Assembly (NCBI RefSeq): GCF_020880415.1
Contig: NZ_JAJIUJ010000038.1
Location: forward strand, 140,661-204,660
Direction: 5' to 3'
DNA from: Xanthomonas euvesicatoria pv. euvesicatoria
Lineage (GTDB): Bacteria > Pseudomonadota > Gammaproteobacteria > Xanthomonadales > Xanthomonadaceae
DNA length: 64,000 nucleotides
Shown: positions 1 through 11,930 of the stretch, piece after piece
Position numbering within the stretch: the first letter of the stretch is position 1
Layout: every line of letters starts with the position of its first letter
Notes under the pieces: model-generated
Told to the model about the DNA's origin: nothing
The model's database searches: none
What the model saw: only the letters and a program-made list of their open reading frames with translations
Translations under genes and position numbers: made by a program

Positions 1-537
1 GACCAGGCCCAATTGCAGTGCGCGGGCCGCGTCGATCGGCAGGCCGAGCAGGCTCAGTTCCAGCGCTGCGGCGCGGCCGGTGAGGCGCAGCAGGCGCTGC
101 GTGCCGCCAAAGCCGGGAATCAGGCCGAGATTGATTTCCGGTTGCCCCAGGCGCGCTGTTGCTGCGGCGATGCGCAGGTGACACGCCATTGCCAGCTCCA
201 GGCCGCCGCCCAGCGCAAAGCCATTGATCATCGCGATCACCGGCTTGGGCATGCGCTCGATCCGGCGCATCAGTTGCTGGCCCAGCAACGAGAACTCGCG
301 CCCCTGGATTGCCGACAGGTCACTCATTTCCGCGATATCGGCACCCGCCACGAAGGCCTTGGGGCCGGCGCCGGTGAGAATCACGGCGCGTATGTCGTCC
401 GCATTGGCTGCGTCTTGGAACGCCTGATCCAGGGCCTGCATGGTCTGCCGGTTCAGTGCGTTCAGTTTGTCCGGCCGATTGACCGTAATCGTCCGGACGC
501 TGGCGTGGTCGGCGATCAGAATGACGTGATTGGACAT
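1..537 (-). CDS. Enoyl-CoA hydratase/isomerase (crotonase), 3' end outside the window
   Basis: The first 179 codons of a crotonase-family protein are present; the gene runs off the left edge. ATG at 537 is preceded by AAGGG, a good ribosome binding site. The oxyanion-hole segment GADIAEM and the two acid-bearing segments, GGGLELAMACHLRIA and LGQPEINLGLIPGFGG, are intact, so an active hydratase is likely. By family it would hydrate trans-2-enoyl-CoA to 3-hydroxyacyl-CoA in fatty-acid or amino-acid degradation. Substrate chain length cannot be read from the sequence, and a related isomerase is possible. Confidence 0.88.
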   Translation of the reverse strand, partial: MSNHVILIADHASVRTITVNRPDKLNALNRQTMQALDQAFQDAANADDIRAVILTGAGPKAFVAGADIAEMSDLSAIQGREFSLLGQQLMRRIERMPKPVIAMINGFALGGGLELAMACHLRIAAATARLGQPEINLGLIPGFGGTQRLLRLTGRAAALELSLLGLPIDAARALQLGLV

Positions 538-700
538 GTGAACCCTTGCGAACGTAAAAAAATAGTAAACACGGAACTTCCAAAACCCTTGCTGGTCCTA
601 GCTTTCGCGATAAGTAGCGGTTCGGTATCGCGGCCGCTATCCTAGCGCGTCATCTCAGGCGGCAGACCCGTCCTGTGCCACCACCCTGGAGAATTGTTTG

Positions 701-1399
701 ATGAAGTTGCGTTCTATCGCGGTCGCTGTGGCGGCCCTGGCCCTGACGGGCAATGCACTGGCCCAGGACACGACGTCCGAGAAGGGCAAGTTGAGCTATT
801 ACTTCGGCTACGACTATGGCAACAACCTTGCCGAGCTCACCGGCCGCGGCGAGCAGCTCGACATCAACTCGGTGGTAAAGGGTCTGCAGGACGCCTATGC
901 CAAGAAGCAGCCGGCCATCACTGCCGACCAGTTGAAGCCGGCCGTTGAGGCGTTCCAGAAGCGCGAGCAGGGCCGTGCCCAGCAGGCCAAGGCCGAGTAC
1001 GACAAGGCCGCTGCAGCCAACAAGACCAAGAGCGATGCGTTCCTGGCCAAGAACAAGAGCACCGCCGGCGTGCAGACGCTGCCGAGCGGCGTGCAGTACC
1101 GCGTGATCGAAGCCGGCAAGGGCGCCAAGCCGACCCAGGCCAGCACCGTGCAGCTGGAAGTGGCCGGTCCGTTCCCGTTCGGCGACCGCGAGAAGGCACG
1201 TCCGGCGCAGCAGATCCCGGCCATCAAGGTCAGCGAAGTCGAAATGCAGGCCATGCGCGACACGCTGCTGCAGATGCCGGCCGGCTCGAAGTGGGAAGTG
1301 ACCCTGCCGCCGGAAAAGGCCTACGGTGCCGACCCGCGTACCCCGTTCCCGCCGAACGTGGCTGTGCAGTTCGAGATCAAGTTGGTCAGCGTCAAGTAA
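701..1399 (+). CDS. Exported FKBP-type peptidyl-prolyl isomerase-like protein with degenerate catalytic domain
   Basis: The protein is about 232 aa. A signal peptide (MKLRSIAVAVAALALTGNALA) is followed by a helical FKBP_N dimerisation domain (about 25-110) and a C-terminal FKBP domain, the Mip/FkpA layout. The start is ATG 701 with GGAG at 688-691; a TTG lies one codon upstream. The C-terminal half keeps MPAGSKWEVTLPPEKAYG. The canonical YTG...DGTxFDSS strand is absent, and the VIPGWxEG helix is replaced by VEMQAMRD. Prolyl isomerase activity is therefore doubtful; a periplasmic chaperone role is an inference. A strong terminator follows, so it is probably transcribed alone. Confidence 0.85.
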   Translation: MKLRSIAVAVAALALTGNALAQDTTSEKGKLSYYFGYDYGNNLAELTGRGEQLDINSVVKGLQDAYAKKQPAITADQLKPAVEAFQKREQGRAQQAKAEYDKAAAANKTKSDAFLAKNKSTAGVQTLPSGVQYRVIEAGKGAKPTQASTVQLEVAGPFPFGDREKARPAQQIPAIKVSEVEMQAMRDTLLQMPAGSKWEVTLPPEKAYGADPRTPFPPNVAVQFEIKLVSVK

Positions 1400-1417
1400 T
1401 TGCACGTGATGTTGTTG

Positions 1418-1453
1418 CGACAACGCCGGCCACCAGGCCGGCGTTGTCGTTTT
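1418..1453 (+). terminator. Intrinsic terminator after the FKBP-like gene
   Basis: A perfect 14-bp stem (1418-1431 with 1436-1449) has loop ACCA and is followed by TTTT. It lies 18 nt after the stop codon and just before the next gene. Confidence 0.85.
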
Positions 1454-1487
1454 GGTCCAGCGATTGTCTGAAGAGAACGATGCAACG

Positions 1488-2315
1488 ATGCAGCGGCCGC
1501 AGGACCCAGCGATGAGTGGCAACGATGTCGGATCCGAGGCCGGCCCTCTGCCCAGTCCGTGTATCGGTGTATGTTCGCTGGACGCGCAGTCGCACTGCGT
1601 CGGCTGTTTGCGCAGCCTGGATGAAATTGCACGCTGGATGAGCATGAGCGACGCCGAACGCCAGGACTATCTGCACACGATGCTGCCCGCACGCGCGCTG
1701 ACGGCGCGGCTGCCCGAATACGCGCAGTTGAGGCGGGCGCTGTATCCGCTGGATACCGCGCCGGCCGGGCCGGGTTGGAACCATGCCGAGCTGATCGACC
1801 TGACCGACGGCGACCCGTCTGCCGAAGCGGCGGTGCTGTGCGGGCTGGTGCCGCGCGAACAGGGCACGACGGTGTTGCTGACCCGGCGCACGGACAGCCT
1901 GCGCCATCATGCCGGGCAGGTCAGCTTCCCCGGCGGGCGGATGGAGCCGTCCGATGCCGATGCCGCTGCTGCAGCGCTGCGCGAGAGTTGCGAAGAAATC
2001 GCGCTGGGGGCGCAGCACGTGCATGCCTTGGGGTACCTGGATCCGTTTGTGACGGTGAGCGGATTTCGGGTGACGCCGGTGGTGGCGGTCATCGACCCGG
2101 CGTTCGTGGCGGTGCCGCAGCCGGATGAAGTAGCGGACGTCTTCGAAGTGCCGCTGGCCTATCTGATGGACCCGGACAATCTGCGCAGTGTGGAACTGGA
2201 GTTCCGCGGACGCCCGCGACGCGTGCTCGAATACGACTGGCCTGCCCACCGTATCTGGGGCGCCACCGCCGCCATTCTTCTCAATCTTCGTCGTCGCCTG
2301 GAGCAGGTTGCATGA
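1488..2315 (+). CDS. DUF1289-Nudix fusion protein, probable CoA pyrophosphatase
   Basis: About 275 aa. The N-terminal DUF1289 module has the pattern PSPCIGVCSLDAQSHCVGC, with four cysteines that could bind metal. A Nudix hydrolase domain follows (from about residue 95) with SFPGGRMEPSD and ALRESCEEIAL, closest to CoA pyrophosphatases that cut CoA to 3',5'-ADP and phosphopantetheine. The last glycine of the Nudix box is alanine. The chosen start is ATG 1488 after GAAGAGAAC; ATG 1512 is possible. The stop overlaps the sseA start (ATGA), so the two are translationally coupled. The cysteine module on a Nudix enzyme is unusual and its role is unknown. Confidence 0.82.
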   Translation: MQRPQDPAMSGNDVGSEAGPLPSPCIGVCSLDAQSHCVGCLRSLDEIARWMSMSDAERQDYLHTMLPARALTARLPEYAQLRRALYPLDTAPAGPGWNHAELIDLTDGDPSAEAAVLCGLVPREQGTTVLLTRRTDSLRHHAGQVSFPGGRMEPSDADAAAAALRESCEEIALGAQHVHALGYLDPFVTVSGFRVTPVVAVIDPAFVAVPQPDEVADVFEVPLAYLMDPDNLRSVELEFRGRPRRVLEYDWPAHRIWGATAAILLNLRRRLEQVA

Positions 2316-3184
2316 GTGCAGATCCGAACTGGACCACGCTGGTCGATGCCGCCACGCTTTCGGCCGCGTTGCAGCATCCACAGCTGCGTCTGCTGGATGC
2401 GCGTGCCGCGCCACCGACTGCGCCAGACCCGCACGCAGCGCGCAAGGCGTACGCGCAGGGGCATCTGCCCGGCGCGCACTATGCCGATCTGGACCACGAC
2501 CTTGCAGATCTGTCACGGCCGGCGCAGGGGCGGCATCCGTTGCCGCATAGCGAGGCCTTTGCAAGACGCCTCGGCGAATGGGGCATCGATCCGCAGAGCC
2601 AGGTCGTTGTCTACGACGCAGGCGATGGCAGCATGGCGGCCGCGCGCGCGTGGTGGATGTTGCGGCTGATGGGCCATCGCCGGGTGGCGGTGCTGGACGG
2701 TGGCTTGGCCGCGTGGCGTGCGGCCGGTTTTGCGGAAAGCACCGAGTCGCCTGCCTTGCGCAGCGGCACCGCGTATCCGGGCCACTTTGACGCCACGGCG
2801 GTGGTGGATGCCGAGCAGATCGCGCAGCGCCTGCAACAGGCGCCGGGCTGGTTGCTGGACGCGCGGGCGGGCGAGCGTTTCCGTGGCGAAGTCGAGCCGA
2901 TCGACCCGGTGGCCGGGCACGTGCCCGGTGCAGTGAGTCGCCCGCTTGGGCTGAGCCTGCGTGATGGTCGCTTCAAACCAGCTGCCGAACTGCGCGCCGA
3001 GTTGTCCGCGTTGCTGGGTGCGTACCGGCCCGAGCAGGCGGTGGTGATGTGCGGATCGGGCGTGACGGCCTGCCATCTGTTGCTGGCATTGGAAGTGGCC
3101 GGGTTGTCCGGTGCGCGCGTCTACGCCAGTTCCTGGAGCGGTTGGCTGCAAGATGCCTCGCGCCCGGTCGCGACCGGCGCCTGA
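2312..3184 (+). CDS. sseA: 3-mercaptopyruvate/thiosulfate sulfurtransferase
   Basis: The protein is 290 aa with two rhodanese domains. The N-terminal one (about 10-145) is structural. The C-terminal one carries the persulfide cysteine at residue 247 in the loop CGSGVTA, the version typical of mercaptopyruvate sulfurtransferases. It transfers sulfur from 3-mercaptopyruvate or thiosulfate to an acceptor such as cyanide or thiols. It overlaps the Nudix gene by 4 nt. The exact donor preference is not resolved. Confidence 0.88.
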   Translation: MSADPNWTTLVDAATLSAALQHPQLRLLDARAAPPTAPDPHAARKAYAQGHLPGAHYADLDHDLADLSRPAQGRHPLPHSEAFARRLGEWGIDPQSQVVVYDAGDGSMAAARAWWMLRLMGHRRVAVLDGGLAAWRAAGFAESTESPALRSGTAYPGHFDATAVVDAEQIAQRLQQAPGWLLDARAGERFRGEVEPIDPVAGHVPGAVSRPLGLSLRDGRFKPAAELRAELSALLGAYRPEQAVVMCGSGVTACHLLLALEVAGLSGARVYASSWSGWLQDASRPVATGA

Positions 3185-3272
3185 TTGCAGGCACAATGGC
3201 GGCAGGAACGGTGACCTGTGGGGACGCAGGTTCGCTGCGCGGAGCGCAGTTTCTTGCAGTGCTGGGTGAGCC

Positions 3273-4226
3273 ATGCGGTTGCAGTTACGGATTGGCGCGC
3301 TGTGCGTCGCGGTGTGGACGCTGGCTGCCTGTTCGGCGGAGTCGTCCGCCGATGTCAGCGATACGCCTGCGGTCGCTCATCGCAATGCGGCGCCGCATGA
3401 TGTGTACGAAGTCGCGCTGGAACGCGCGCGTGCGGAGCGGCTGAGGCAGCTGCGGGCGCCCGATGGGTGGCTGAGCTATACCGGTTCGGGGCGCGTGCGC
3501 GCCGGCCAGTACCGTGTGGGCAGCGACCCGCACAGCGATATCGTCCTGCCTGCCGGCCCTGCGCAGCTGGGGCAACTGACGCTGGATGCTGCAGGACACA
3601 TACGCTTTCGCGCAGATGTCTCCGCCGCGGTGACGCTCAACGGGCAGCGCATCGGCGACGTGCGCCTGCAACCAGAGCGGGCAGGGCAGCGCGGCGACCG
3701 GCTGGACGTGGGTGGCCGACAGTTCTACCTGGTGCAGACAGGCGCCTTGTACGGCTGGCGCTTCCGCGACCCGGCAGCGCCGGCGCTGACGCAGTTCGAC
3801 GGGCTGGAATATTTCCCGACCGATCCGCAGTGGCGCATCCAGGCGCAGTGGCAACCCTATCCAACGCCGCGCACGACCACCTTGCTGACCTCGATCGGCA
3901 CGCCGCTCACCGTGGAGGTGCCGGGAGAAGCCGTGTTCTCGCGCAACGGCCACGAATACCGCTTGCGGCCGCTGCTGCAGGAAGATGGCCAGGGCCTGTT
4001 CTTCCTGTTCGCCGACCGCACCAGCGGCAAGGAGAGTTATGGCGGCGCGCGGTATCTGTTTGCCACCTCGCCCCGCGATGGTCAGGTGGTTCTGGATTTC
4101 AATCTGGCCGAAAACCCGCCATGCGCACTGACGCCCCATGTGGTCTGCCCCATCGCGCCGCCTGAAAACCGGTTGGACGTGGCAGTGAATGCCGGCGAGA
4201 AGACTTACCGTGGGACCGAACGTTGA
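3273..4226 (+). CDS. DUF1684 lipoprotein
   Basis: The protein is 317 aa with a lipoprotein signal (MRLQLRIGALCVAVWTLAAC, lipobox LAAC, Cys at 20). The body matches DUF1684: a first beta-rich half with VGSDPHSDIVLPAG and a conserved second half with FFLFADRTSGKESYGGARYL and DGQVVLDFNLAENPPCA. Export and lipid anchoring are clear from the sequence. No biochemical function is established for the family. It starts 88 nt after sseA and may be its own unit. Confidence 0.85.
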   Translation: MRLQLRIGALCVAVWTLAACSAESSADVSDTPAVAHRNAAPHDVYEVALERARAERLRQLRAPDGWLSYTGSGRVRAGQYRVGSDPHSDIVLPAGPAQLGQLTLDAAGHIRFRADVSAAVTLNGQRIGDVRLQPERAGQRGDRLDVGGRQFYLVQTGALYGWRFRDPAAPALTQFDGLEYFPTDPQWRIQAQWQPYPTPRTTTLLTSIGTPLTVEVPGEAVFSRNGHEYRLRPLLQEDGQGLFFLFADRTSGKESYGGARYLFATSPRDGQVVLDFNLAENPPCALTPHVVCPIAPPENRLDVAVNAGEKTYRGTER

Positions 4227-4444
4227 GTGTGCTGCAACGGTGGACGGTGTGCGAGTCAAGAGGTGTTTTCGATGGCTCATCACAGCATCCGGGAGCGGTC
4301 ACGTGCGTGTTCTCCGGGCGACGCTGTCTTTCGACGGCGCGGCTGGCACGCAGGTTGGATCGCTTCTCGGCGCTGTCGGGCGCGACCGGGCATGACCGAC
4401 GTAACGCAGTGACTCGCCCACCGGCAGTGGCAAGAAAGCGCCGC

Positions 4445-5020
4445 CTAACGCGGCGTGTGCGACCAGCTCACCGCCGCTTCGATGCGCGGCCACGGGAACA
4501 GCGGGCCGGGGTCGAGCTTGCGCCGGATTTTACGGGCCGGGTCGTCGTTGGCGGCTTCCTGGGTGGTATCCAGCGCCTGATGGCCGGCGATGCGCCGCAC
4601 CGAGGGCAGCTGCTGCTGCAGCCATTGCAACAAGGTGATCAGCGCGGCGATCTGCGCTTCGGGATAGGGTTCGGTCATCTGCTGATACCGCGAATCCAGC
4701 CAGTGCGGATAACGGCCGCGGTTGACCAGTTCGATGCCCAGCGTATGCGGGTTGTGCCCGCGCACATGATGCGCAACGCGCTCCAGGGCGACGTATTGCT
4801 GGATGCTGCCGTTGCGATCGAGGTAGTAATGCCCGCTGTTGCCGGTGCCGCTGTCATAAAGCACGCGTTCGCCGTATTCGCGCGCCATCGCCATGTCCGG
4901 CAATTCGGTGCAATGGATGACCACCATGTCGATCTGGGTGAGCGCGCGCCTGGCCAACCGCGATTCGTAGGATAACGGCGCATAGGTGATTGGCGGCGAC
5001 GGCAAGACGGCATCGGACAT
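4445..5020 (-). CDS. N-acetylmuramoyl-L-alanine amidase (amidase_2, AmpD family)
   Basis: The protein is 191 aa. The zinc-binding pattern is visible: VIHCTELPDM near the N-terminus, GNSGHYYLDRNG, HVRGHN and ELVNRG, and a late GHQALDTT. No signal peptide is seen, which suggests a cytoplasmic enzyme acting on anhydromuropeptides, as AmpD does in wall recycling. ATG 5020 was chosen over upstream in-frame starts that would run antisense into the MOSC gene. It is divergent from the MOSC gene with only 23 nt between starts. An AmiD-like relative cannot be excluded. Confidence 0.85.
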   Translation of the reverse strand: MSDAVLPSPPITYAPLSYESRLARRALTQIDMVVIHCTELPDMAMAREYGERVLYDSGTGNSGHYYLDRNGSIQQYVALERVAHHVRGHNPHTLGIELVNRGRYPHWLDSRYQQMTEPYPEAQIAALITLLQWLQQQLPSVRRIAGHQALDTTQEAANDDPARKIRRKLDPGPLFPWPRIEAAVSWSHTPR

Positions 5021-5043
5021 GGAGCGGATGCTAGCATTGCCCG

Positions 5044-5535
5044 ATGGCTTTGAATCCCGACAGCCCTCTGGGCAAATTGATGGCGACGCTGCCACAGACC
5101 GGTCAGGTGACCTGGATCGGCGTGCGCCCGGCGCGTGAGGTGGCGATGCAGGAAGTGGACGCGGCGCAGGTGAGCACCGGTATGGGTCTTGTGGGAGACC
5201 GCTACAAAGGTGGCAGCGGCAAGCGCGGCGTGACCCTGATCCAGGCCGAGCATTTGCCGGTGATCGCGGCGCTGTCAGGACACGCCACCATCGCGCCGGC
5301 GACGCTGCGGCGCAACCTGGTGGTGTCCGGAATTGCGTTGATCGCGCTGAAAGGGCGGCGATTCCGAATCGGCGAAATCGAATTGGAAGGCACCGACCCG
5401 TGCGACCCATGTTCGCGCATGGAAGATGCCCTGGGTGCGGGCGGCTATAACGCCATGCGCGGCCACGGTGGGCTGTGCGCACGCGTGCTGCGCGGCGGCG
5501 TGCTGCGCATCGGCGATACGGTGCAGGCGCTATGA
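5044..5535 (+). CDS. MOSC-domain protein
   Basis: The protein is 163 aa, essentially one MOSC domain: GDRYKGGSGKRGVTLIQAEHL, the strand FRIGEIELEGTDPCDPCSRME with the conserved cysteines, and the final GLCARVLRGGVLRIGDTV. MOSC domains handle sulfur or molybdenum cofactor; stand-alone members resemble YiiM and can act in reduction of N-hydroxylated compounds. The end overlaps the next gene by 4 nt, so it is probably co-transcribed with the esterase. Confidence 0.85.
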   Translation: MALNPDSPLGKLMATLPQTGQVTWIGVRPAREVAMQEVDAAQVSTGMGLVGDRYKGGSGKRGVTLIQAEHLPVIAALSGHATIAPATLRRNLVVSGIALIALKGRRFRIGEIELEGTDPCDPCSRMEDALGAGGYNAMRGHGGLCARVLRGGVLRIGDTVQAL

Positions 5536-6059
5536 GTCGCGGCCATTGCATCCTCTCGCACGGCTTCGAAAGCGGCCCGGACGCCTTGAAGGTGACCGCG
5601 CTGGCCAACGTGGCCGAGCAGTTGGGCTGGACCCATGAGCGCCCGGATTTCACCGACCTGGATGCACGCCGCGAGGTGAGTACGCTGGGCGACGTGCCAG
5701 GCCGGCTGCAACGCCTGCTGGAAATTGCGCGGGCGGCGGCCGAGAAGGGGCCGGTGGTGCTGGCCGGCTCCAGCCTGGGCTCGTATATCGCCGGGATGGT
5801 GTCGTTGCAGGTGCCCACGCGCGGCCTGTTTCTGATGGTGCCGCCGACCAAGATGGGCCCGATGCCGGCGCTGGACGCCGCATCGGTGCCGATCTCGATC
5901 GTGCATGCCTGGCGCGACGCGTTGATTCCGGCTGCCGACGTGATTGCCTGGGCGCAGGCCCGGCATGCGCGCCTGCTGCTGGTCGACGATGACCATCGTC
6001 TGGCCTCGCACGTCGACGCCTCGGCGCGCGCGTTCGCAGCGTTGTTGCAGGGCCTGTGA
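5532..6059 (+). CDS. YqiA/YcfP-like alpha/beta-hydrolase (putative esterase)
   Basis: The protein is 175 aa with a compact hydrolase fold: LSHGFESGPDALK near the start, nucleophile elbow GSSLGS at about 79-84, an aspartate in HAWRDALIP, and a late histidine in VDDDHRLASH. This is the UPF0227 layout, with thioesterase or esterase activity reported for E. coli YqiA. ATG 5532 overlaps the MOSC stop codon. The natural substrate is unknown. Confidence 0.82.
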   Translation: MSRGHCILSHGFESGPDALKVTALANVAEQLGWTHERPDFTDLDARREVSTLGDVPGRLQRLLEIARAAAEKGPVVLAGSSLGSYIAGMVSLQVPTRGLFLMVPPTKMGPMPALDAASVPISIVHAWRDALIPAADVIAWAQARHARLLLVDDDHRLASHVDASARAFAALLQGL

Positions 6060-6099
6060 TGCGGACGGTTGCCAGCCATGGCTGCGCGCGGTGCCACCG

Positions 6100-6606
6100 A
6101 TGAACGTGTTGATCCGCGAAGCCACCGAAGGCGACGCCGCTGCCATCGAACTGCTGACCATGGTGGCCTTCATGCGCGCCGAACACAGCCGGCATGACGA
6201 GCACCAGGTGATTGCAGGATTGCGTCAGGACGGCGCACTCGTGTTGTCGCTGGTCGCCGACCACGACGGCTACGTGGTCGGGCATCTGGCCGTCTCGCCG
6301 GTGGCGCTGTCGGACGATTCGCCCGGCTGGTTCGCGCTTGGCCCGCTGGCCGTGGGGCCCGGCCATCAACGGCAAGGGCTGGGGACGCGGCTGGTGCAGG
6401 CCGCGCTTGCCACGTTGCGCGAGCGCGGCGCCGCAGGCTGCCTGGCGCTGGGCGAGCCGGCGTTTTTCCGGCGCTTGGGCTTTGCGGTCGAACCTGGCCT
6501 GGCGTTGCCCGAGGTGCCTGCATCGGAATTGCAAGCCCTGGCGTTCGGCGACCGGCTGCTGCCGCTGGCCGATGTGGCTTACCACCCGGCGTTCGGGCTG
6601 GGTTGA
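6100..6606 (+). CDS. GNAT-family N-acetyltransferase (YhbS-like)
   Basis: The protein is 168 aa. The acetyl-CoA binding motif is LGPLAVGPGHQRQGLGTRLV (about 85-104), followed by GEPAFFRRLGF, which is characteristic of the YhbS branch. ATG 6100 fits the family start IREAT; a longer frame runs upstream into the esterase gene but is not needed. It lies 40 nt after the esterase gene and could share its transcript. The substrate is unknown. Confidence 0.82.
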   Translation: MNVLIREATEGDAAAIELLTMVAFMRAEHSRHDEHQVIAGLRQDGALVLSLVADHDGYVVGHLAVSPVALSDDSPGWFALGPLAVGPGHQRQGLGTRLVQAALATLRERGAAGCLALGEPAFFRRLGFAVEPGLALPEVPASELQALAFGDRLLPLADVAYHPAFGLG

Positions 6607-6728
6607 GCGCCGGCTGCATTGGCCCGGCCTGTTGCGCCGGTGTCGCTGCCAGTGCGGCGGGTTGGACTGGCTGCACTTCACCTGTTGAGGATTGGTCCGA
6701 TGCGCCATTGATGCCGCCGTCGTGATGA

Positions 6729-9719
<2,991 letters not shown>

Positions 9720-9939
9720 GCTCGCGCCGGTTGCGTCCGATGGCGCGCCGGCTCGGCTCGCGTAGACGCCAGCAGACGCGGTTGCCAAGGTGCCATGCGT
9801 CGCAGGCGCGGGAGCGCGTGCTTGCCACGACGCGACCGCTGCCGTGCACGCGCAGAAGGCGTGGGCATGATCGCAATGCGCCCACAACAAGCCCAGCACA
9901 GGGCTGCGGTATGCTGATTCGCATGCTCTGGAGTCAACG

Positions 9940-10716
9940 ATGACCGCACCACCTCGCATCGCTTTTCTTGCCAGCCCCGCCGAGCCGGCGGTGGCCGCGC
10001 GCGCACGCCTTACGCAGCGCTATGGCGACCATGCCCTGGACAGCGCCGACATCGTCTGTGCGCTGGGCGGCGACGGGTTCATGTTGCAGACGCTGCACCG
10101 GCATGGCGCCGCCGACAAGCCGGTGTTCGGCATGAAGCTGGGCTCGGTCGGCTTTTTGATGAACCAGTACCGCGACAACGAAGACGACCTGCTCGAGCGC
10201 CTGCAGCGCGCCGAGCCAGCGTATCTGCGGCCGCTGGAAATGCAGGTGCAGACCGAATCCGGTGCCAGTGCCGGCTCGCTGGCCTACAACGAGGTCTCGC
10301 TGCTGCGGCAGACCCGGCAGGCCGCGCATCTGAGCGTGGATCTCAACGGCCAGACCCGCATTGCCGAGCTGATCGGCGATGGCGTGATGGTGGCTACGCC
10401 GGCCGGCAGCACGGCGTACAACTATTCGGCGCACGGGCCGATCCTGCCGCTGGGCTCGCATACGCTGGCGCTGACGCCGATCGCGCCGTATCGTCCGCGG
10501 CGCTGGCGCGGCGCCATCCTCAAGGCAGATACCGAAGTGCGCTTCCGCGTGCTCGACCCGTACAAGCGCCCGGTCAGCGTCACCGCCGACTCGCACGAAA
10601 TCCGCGACGTGGTCGAAGTGACCATCCGCGAATCCACGCAACGCCAGGTCACGTTGTTGTTCGATCCCGAACACAATCTGGAAGAGCGCATCTTCAGCGA
10701 GCAGTTTGCGGTTTGA
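9940..10716 (+). CDS. nadK: NAD kinase
   Basis: The protein is 258 aa. The GGDG motif ([11 protein letters not shown]) binds ATP or polyphosphate, and the substrate segment [21 protein letters not shown] is intact. It phosphorylates NAD+ to NADP+ in the cytoplasm. It is shorter at the N-terminus than the roughly 290-aa enterobacterial enzyme. ATG 9940 has GGAG 10 nt upstream. The 220-nt upstream gap carries no other gene. A short 7-bp repeat array begins 7 nt after its stop. Confidence 0.92.
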
Positions 10717-10722
10717 GGAGCG

Positions 10723-10750
10723 GGGATTTGGGATTCGAGATTCGGGATTG
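10723..10750 (+). repeat. Short 7-bp tandem repeat array (GGGATTN x4)
   Basis: Four consecutive units GGGATTT, GGGATTC, GAGATTC, GGGATTG follow the nadK stop. They are the reverse complement of the GATTCCC/GAATCCC units at 32104 and 50606. Related fragments (AATCCC) continue at about 10825-10873 before the next gene. Confidence 0.7.
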
Positions 10751-10883
10751 GCAACGGCAGCAGCGTGCCACGTCGTCTTTAGAATCGCGCGCACGCGCTA
10801 CGATGCTGCGCGGATGGGCGATCAAATCCCGACCTCCAGTCCTGCTTTAAACCACTCCCTAATCCCCAATCCCGGCCTCCCCA

Positions 10884-11849
10884 ATGCCCGACAACTCCCC
10901 AAGGTTATTGACCGTCGCGGTGACCTCGCGCGCCCTGTTCGATCTCGAAGAAGGCCATGCGCTGTTCGAGGCCGACGGAGTGGAGGCGTATTCGGCATTC
11001 CAGCGCGAGCATGAGGACGACGTCCTGCAACCTGGCGTTGCGTTCCCGGTGGTGCGCAAGCTGCTGGCGCTCAATCACGATGTGCCCGAGGACGCGCCGC
11101 GGGTGGAGGTCATCCTGCTGTCACGCAATTCCGCCGATACCGGCCTGCGCATCTTCAACTCGATCCAGCATTACAACCTGGGCATCGTGCGTGCCACCTT
11201 CACCTCGGGCGAGCCGACCTGGCCGTACGTCAAGCCGTTCGGGACCGACCTGTTTCTCTCGGCCAATCCGGAATCGGTACGGCGCGCGCTGAGCCATGGC
11301 ATCGCGGCGGCGACCATCATGCCGCGCGCACTGGGCGAACGCGCCGAGGCCGCGGCGGCAATCGTGGACAACGACGAAAGCCGTTTGTCGACGCAGCTGC
11401 GGATCGCCTTCGATGGCGATGCGGTGATCTTCGGCGACGAGAGCGAACGCATCTCGCGCGAGCAGGGCGTGGAAGCCTTCGGGCGTCACGAGCGCGAGCG
11501 TGCACGCGAGCCGTTGTCGGTGGGGCCGTTCCGTAATTTTCTGGCGGCCCTGCACACCTTGCAGGCGGCGTTTCCGCCCGGCCAGGCCTCGCCGATCCGC
11601 ACGGCGCTGGTCACTGCGCGCTCGGCGCCGGCCCATGAGCGGGTGATCCGCACCTTGCGCGAGTGGGGCGTGCGTCTGGACGAGGCGCTGTTCCTGGGCG
11701 GGCGTCACAAGGGCCCGTTTCTTCAGGCGTTTGGTGCGGATATCTTCTTCGACGATTCGCAGCACAACATCGACAGTGCGCGCCAGCATCAGCACGTGGC
11801 CGCCGGACATGTGCCGCACGGCGTGGCCAATGATCCGCCGTTTGCCTGA
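10884..11849 (+). CDS. Cytosolic 5'-nucleotidase (PF06189 family)
   Basis: The protein is 321 aa and matches the bacterial 5'-nucleotidase family related to eukaryotic cN-I. Conserved pieces include VTSRALFDLEEGHALFE (catalytic DxD replaced by the family's own pattern), VILLSRNSADTGLRIFNSI, KPFGTDLFLSAN, RIAFDGDAVIFGDESE and ALFLGGRHKGPFLQAFGADIFFDD. It would dephosphorylate nucleoside 5'-monophosphates. ATG 10884 is the only start matching the family N-terminus. It is transcribed separately from nadK across the repeat-containing gap. Confidence 0.85.
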   Translation: MPDNSPRLLTVAVTSRALFDLEEGHALFEADGVEAYSAFQREHEDDVLQPGVAFPVVRKLLALNHDVPEDAPRVEVILLSRNSADTGLRIFNSIQHYNLGIVRATFTSGEPTWPYVKPFGTDLFLSANPESVRRALSHGIAAATIMPRALGERAEAAAAIVDNDESRLSTQLRIAFDGDAVIFGDESERISREQGVEAFGRHERERAREPLSVGPFRNFLAALHTLQAAFPPGQASPIRTALVTARSAPAHERVIRTLREWGVRLDEALFLGGRHKGPFLQAFGADIFFDDSQHNIDSARQHQHVAAGHVPHGVANDPPFA

Positions 11850-11930
11850 GCCACACACCCGCGCACGACAGGACGGGCTGCGCGGCGTCTGCGCTGGCTG
11901 ACGCACCAAAGTGTTGTCGCGAAGGGACGC

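Noticed and set aside
13..645. Plus-strand frame of 210 codons at the left edge
   Set aside because: The opposite strand encodes a clear crotonase with its catalytic motifs.
4223..4975. Plus-strand frame of 250 codons after the DUF1684 gene
   Set aside because: Mostly antisense to the amidase gene, with no motif of its own.
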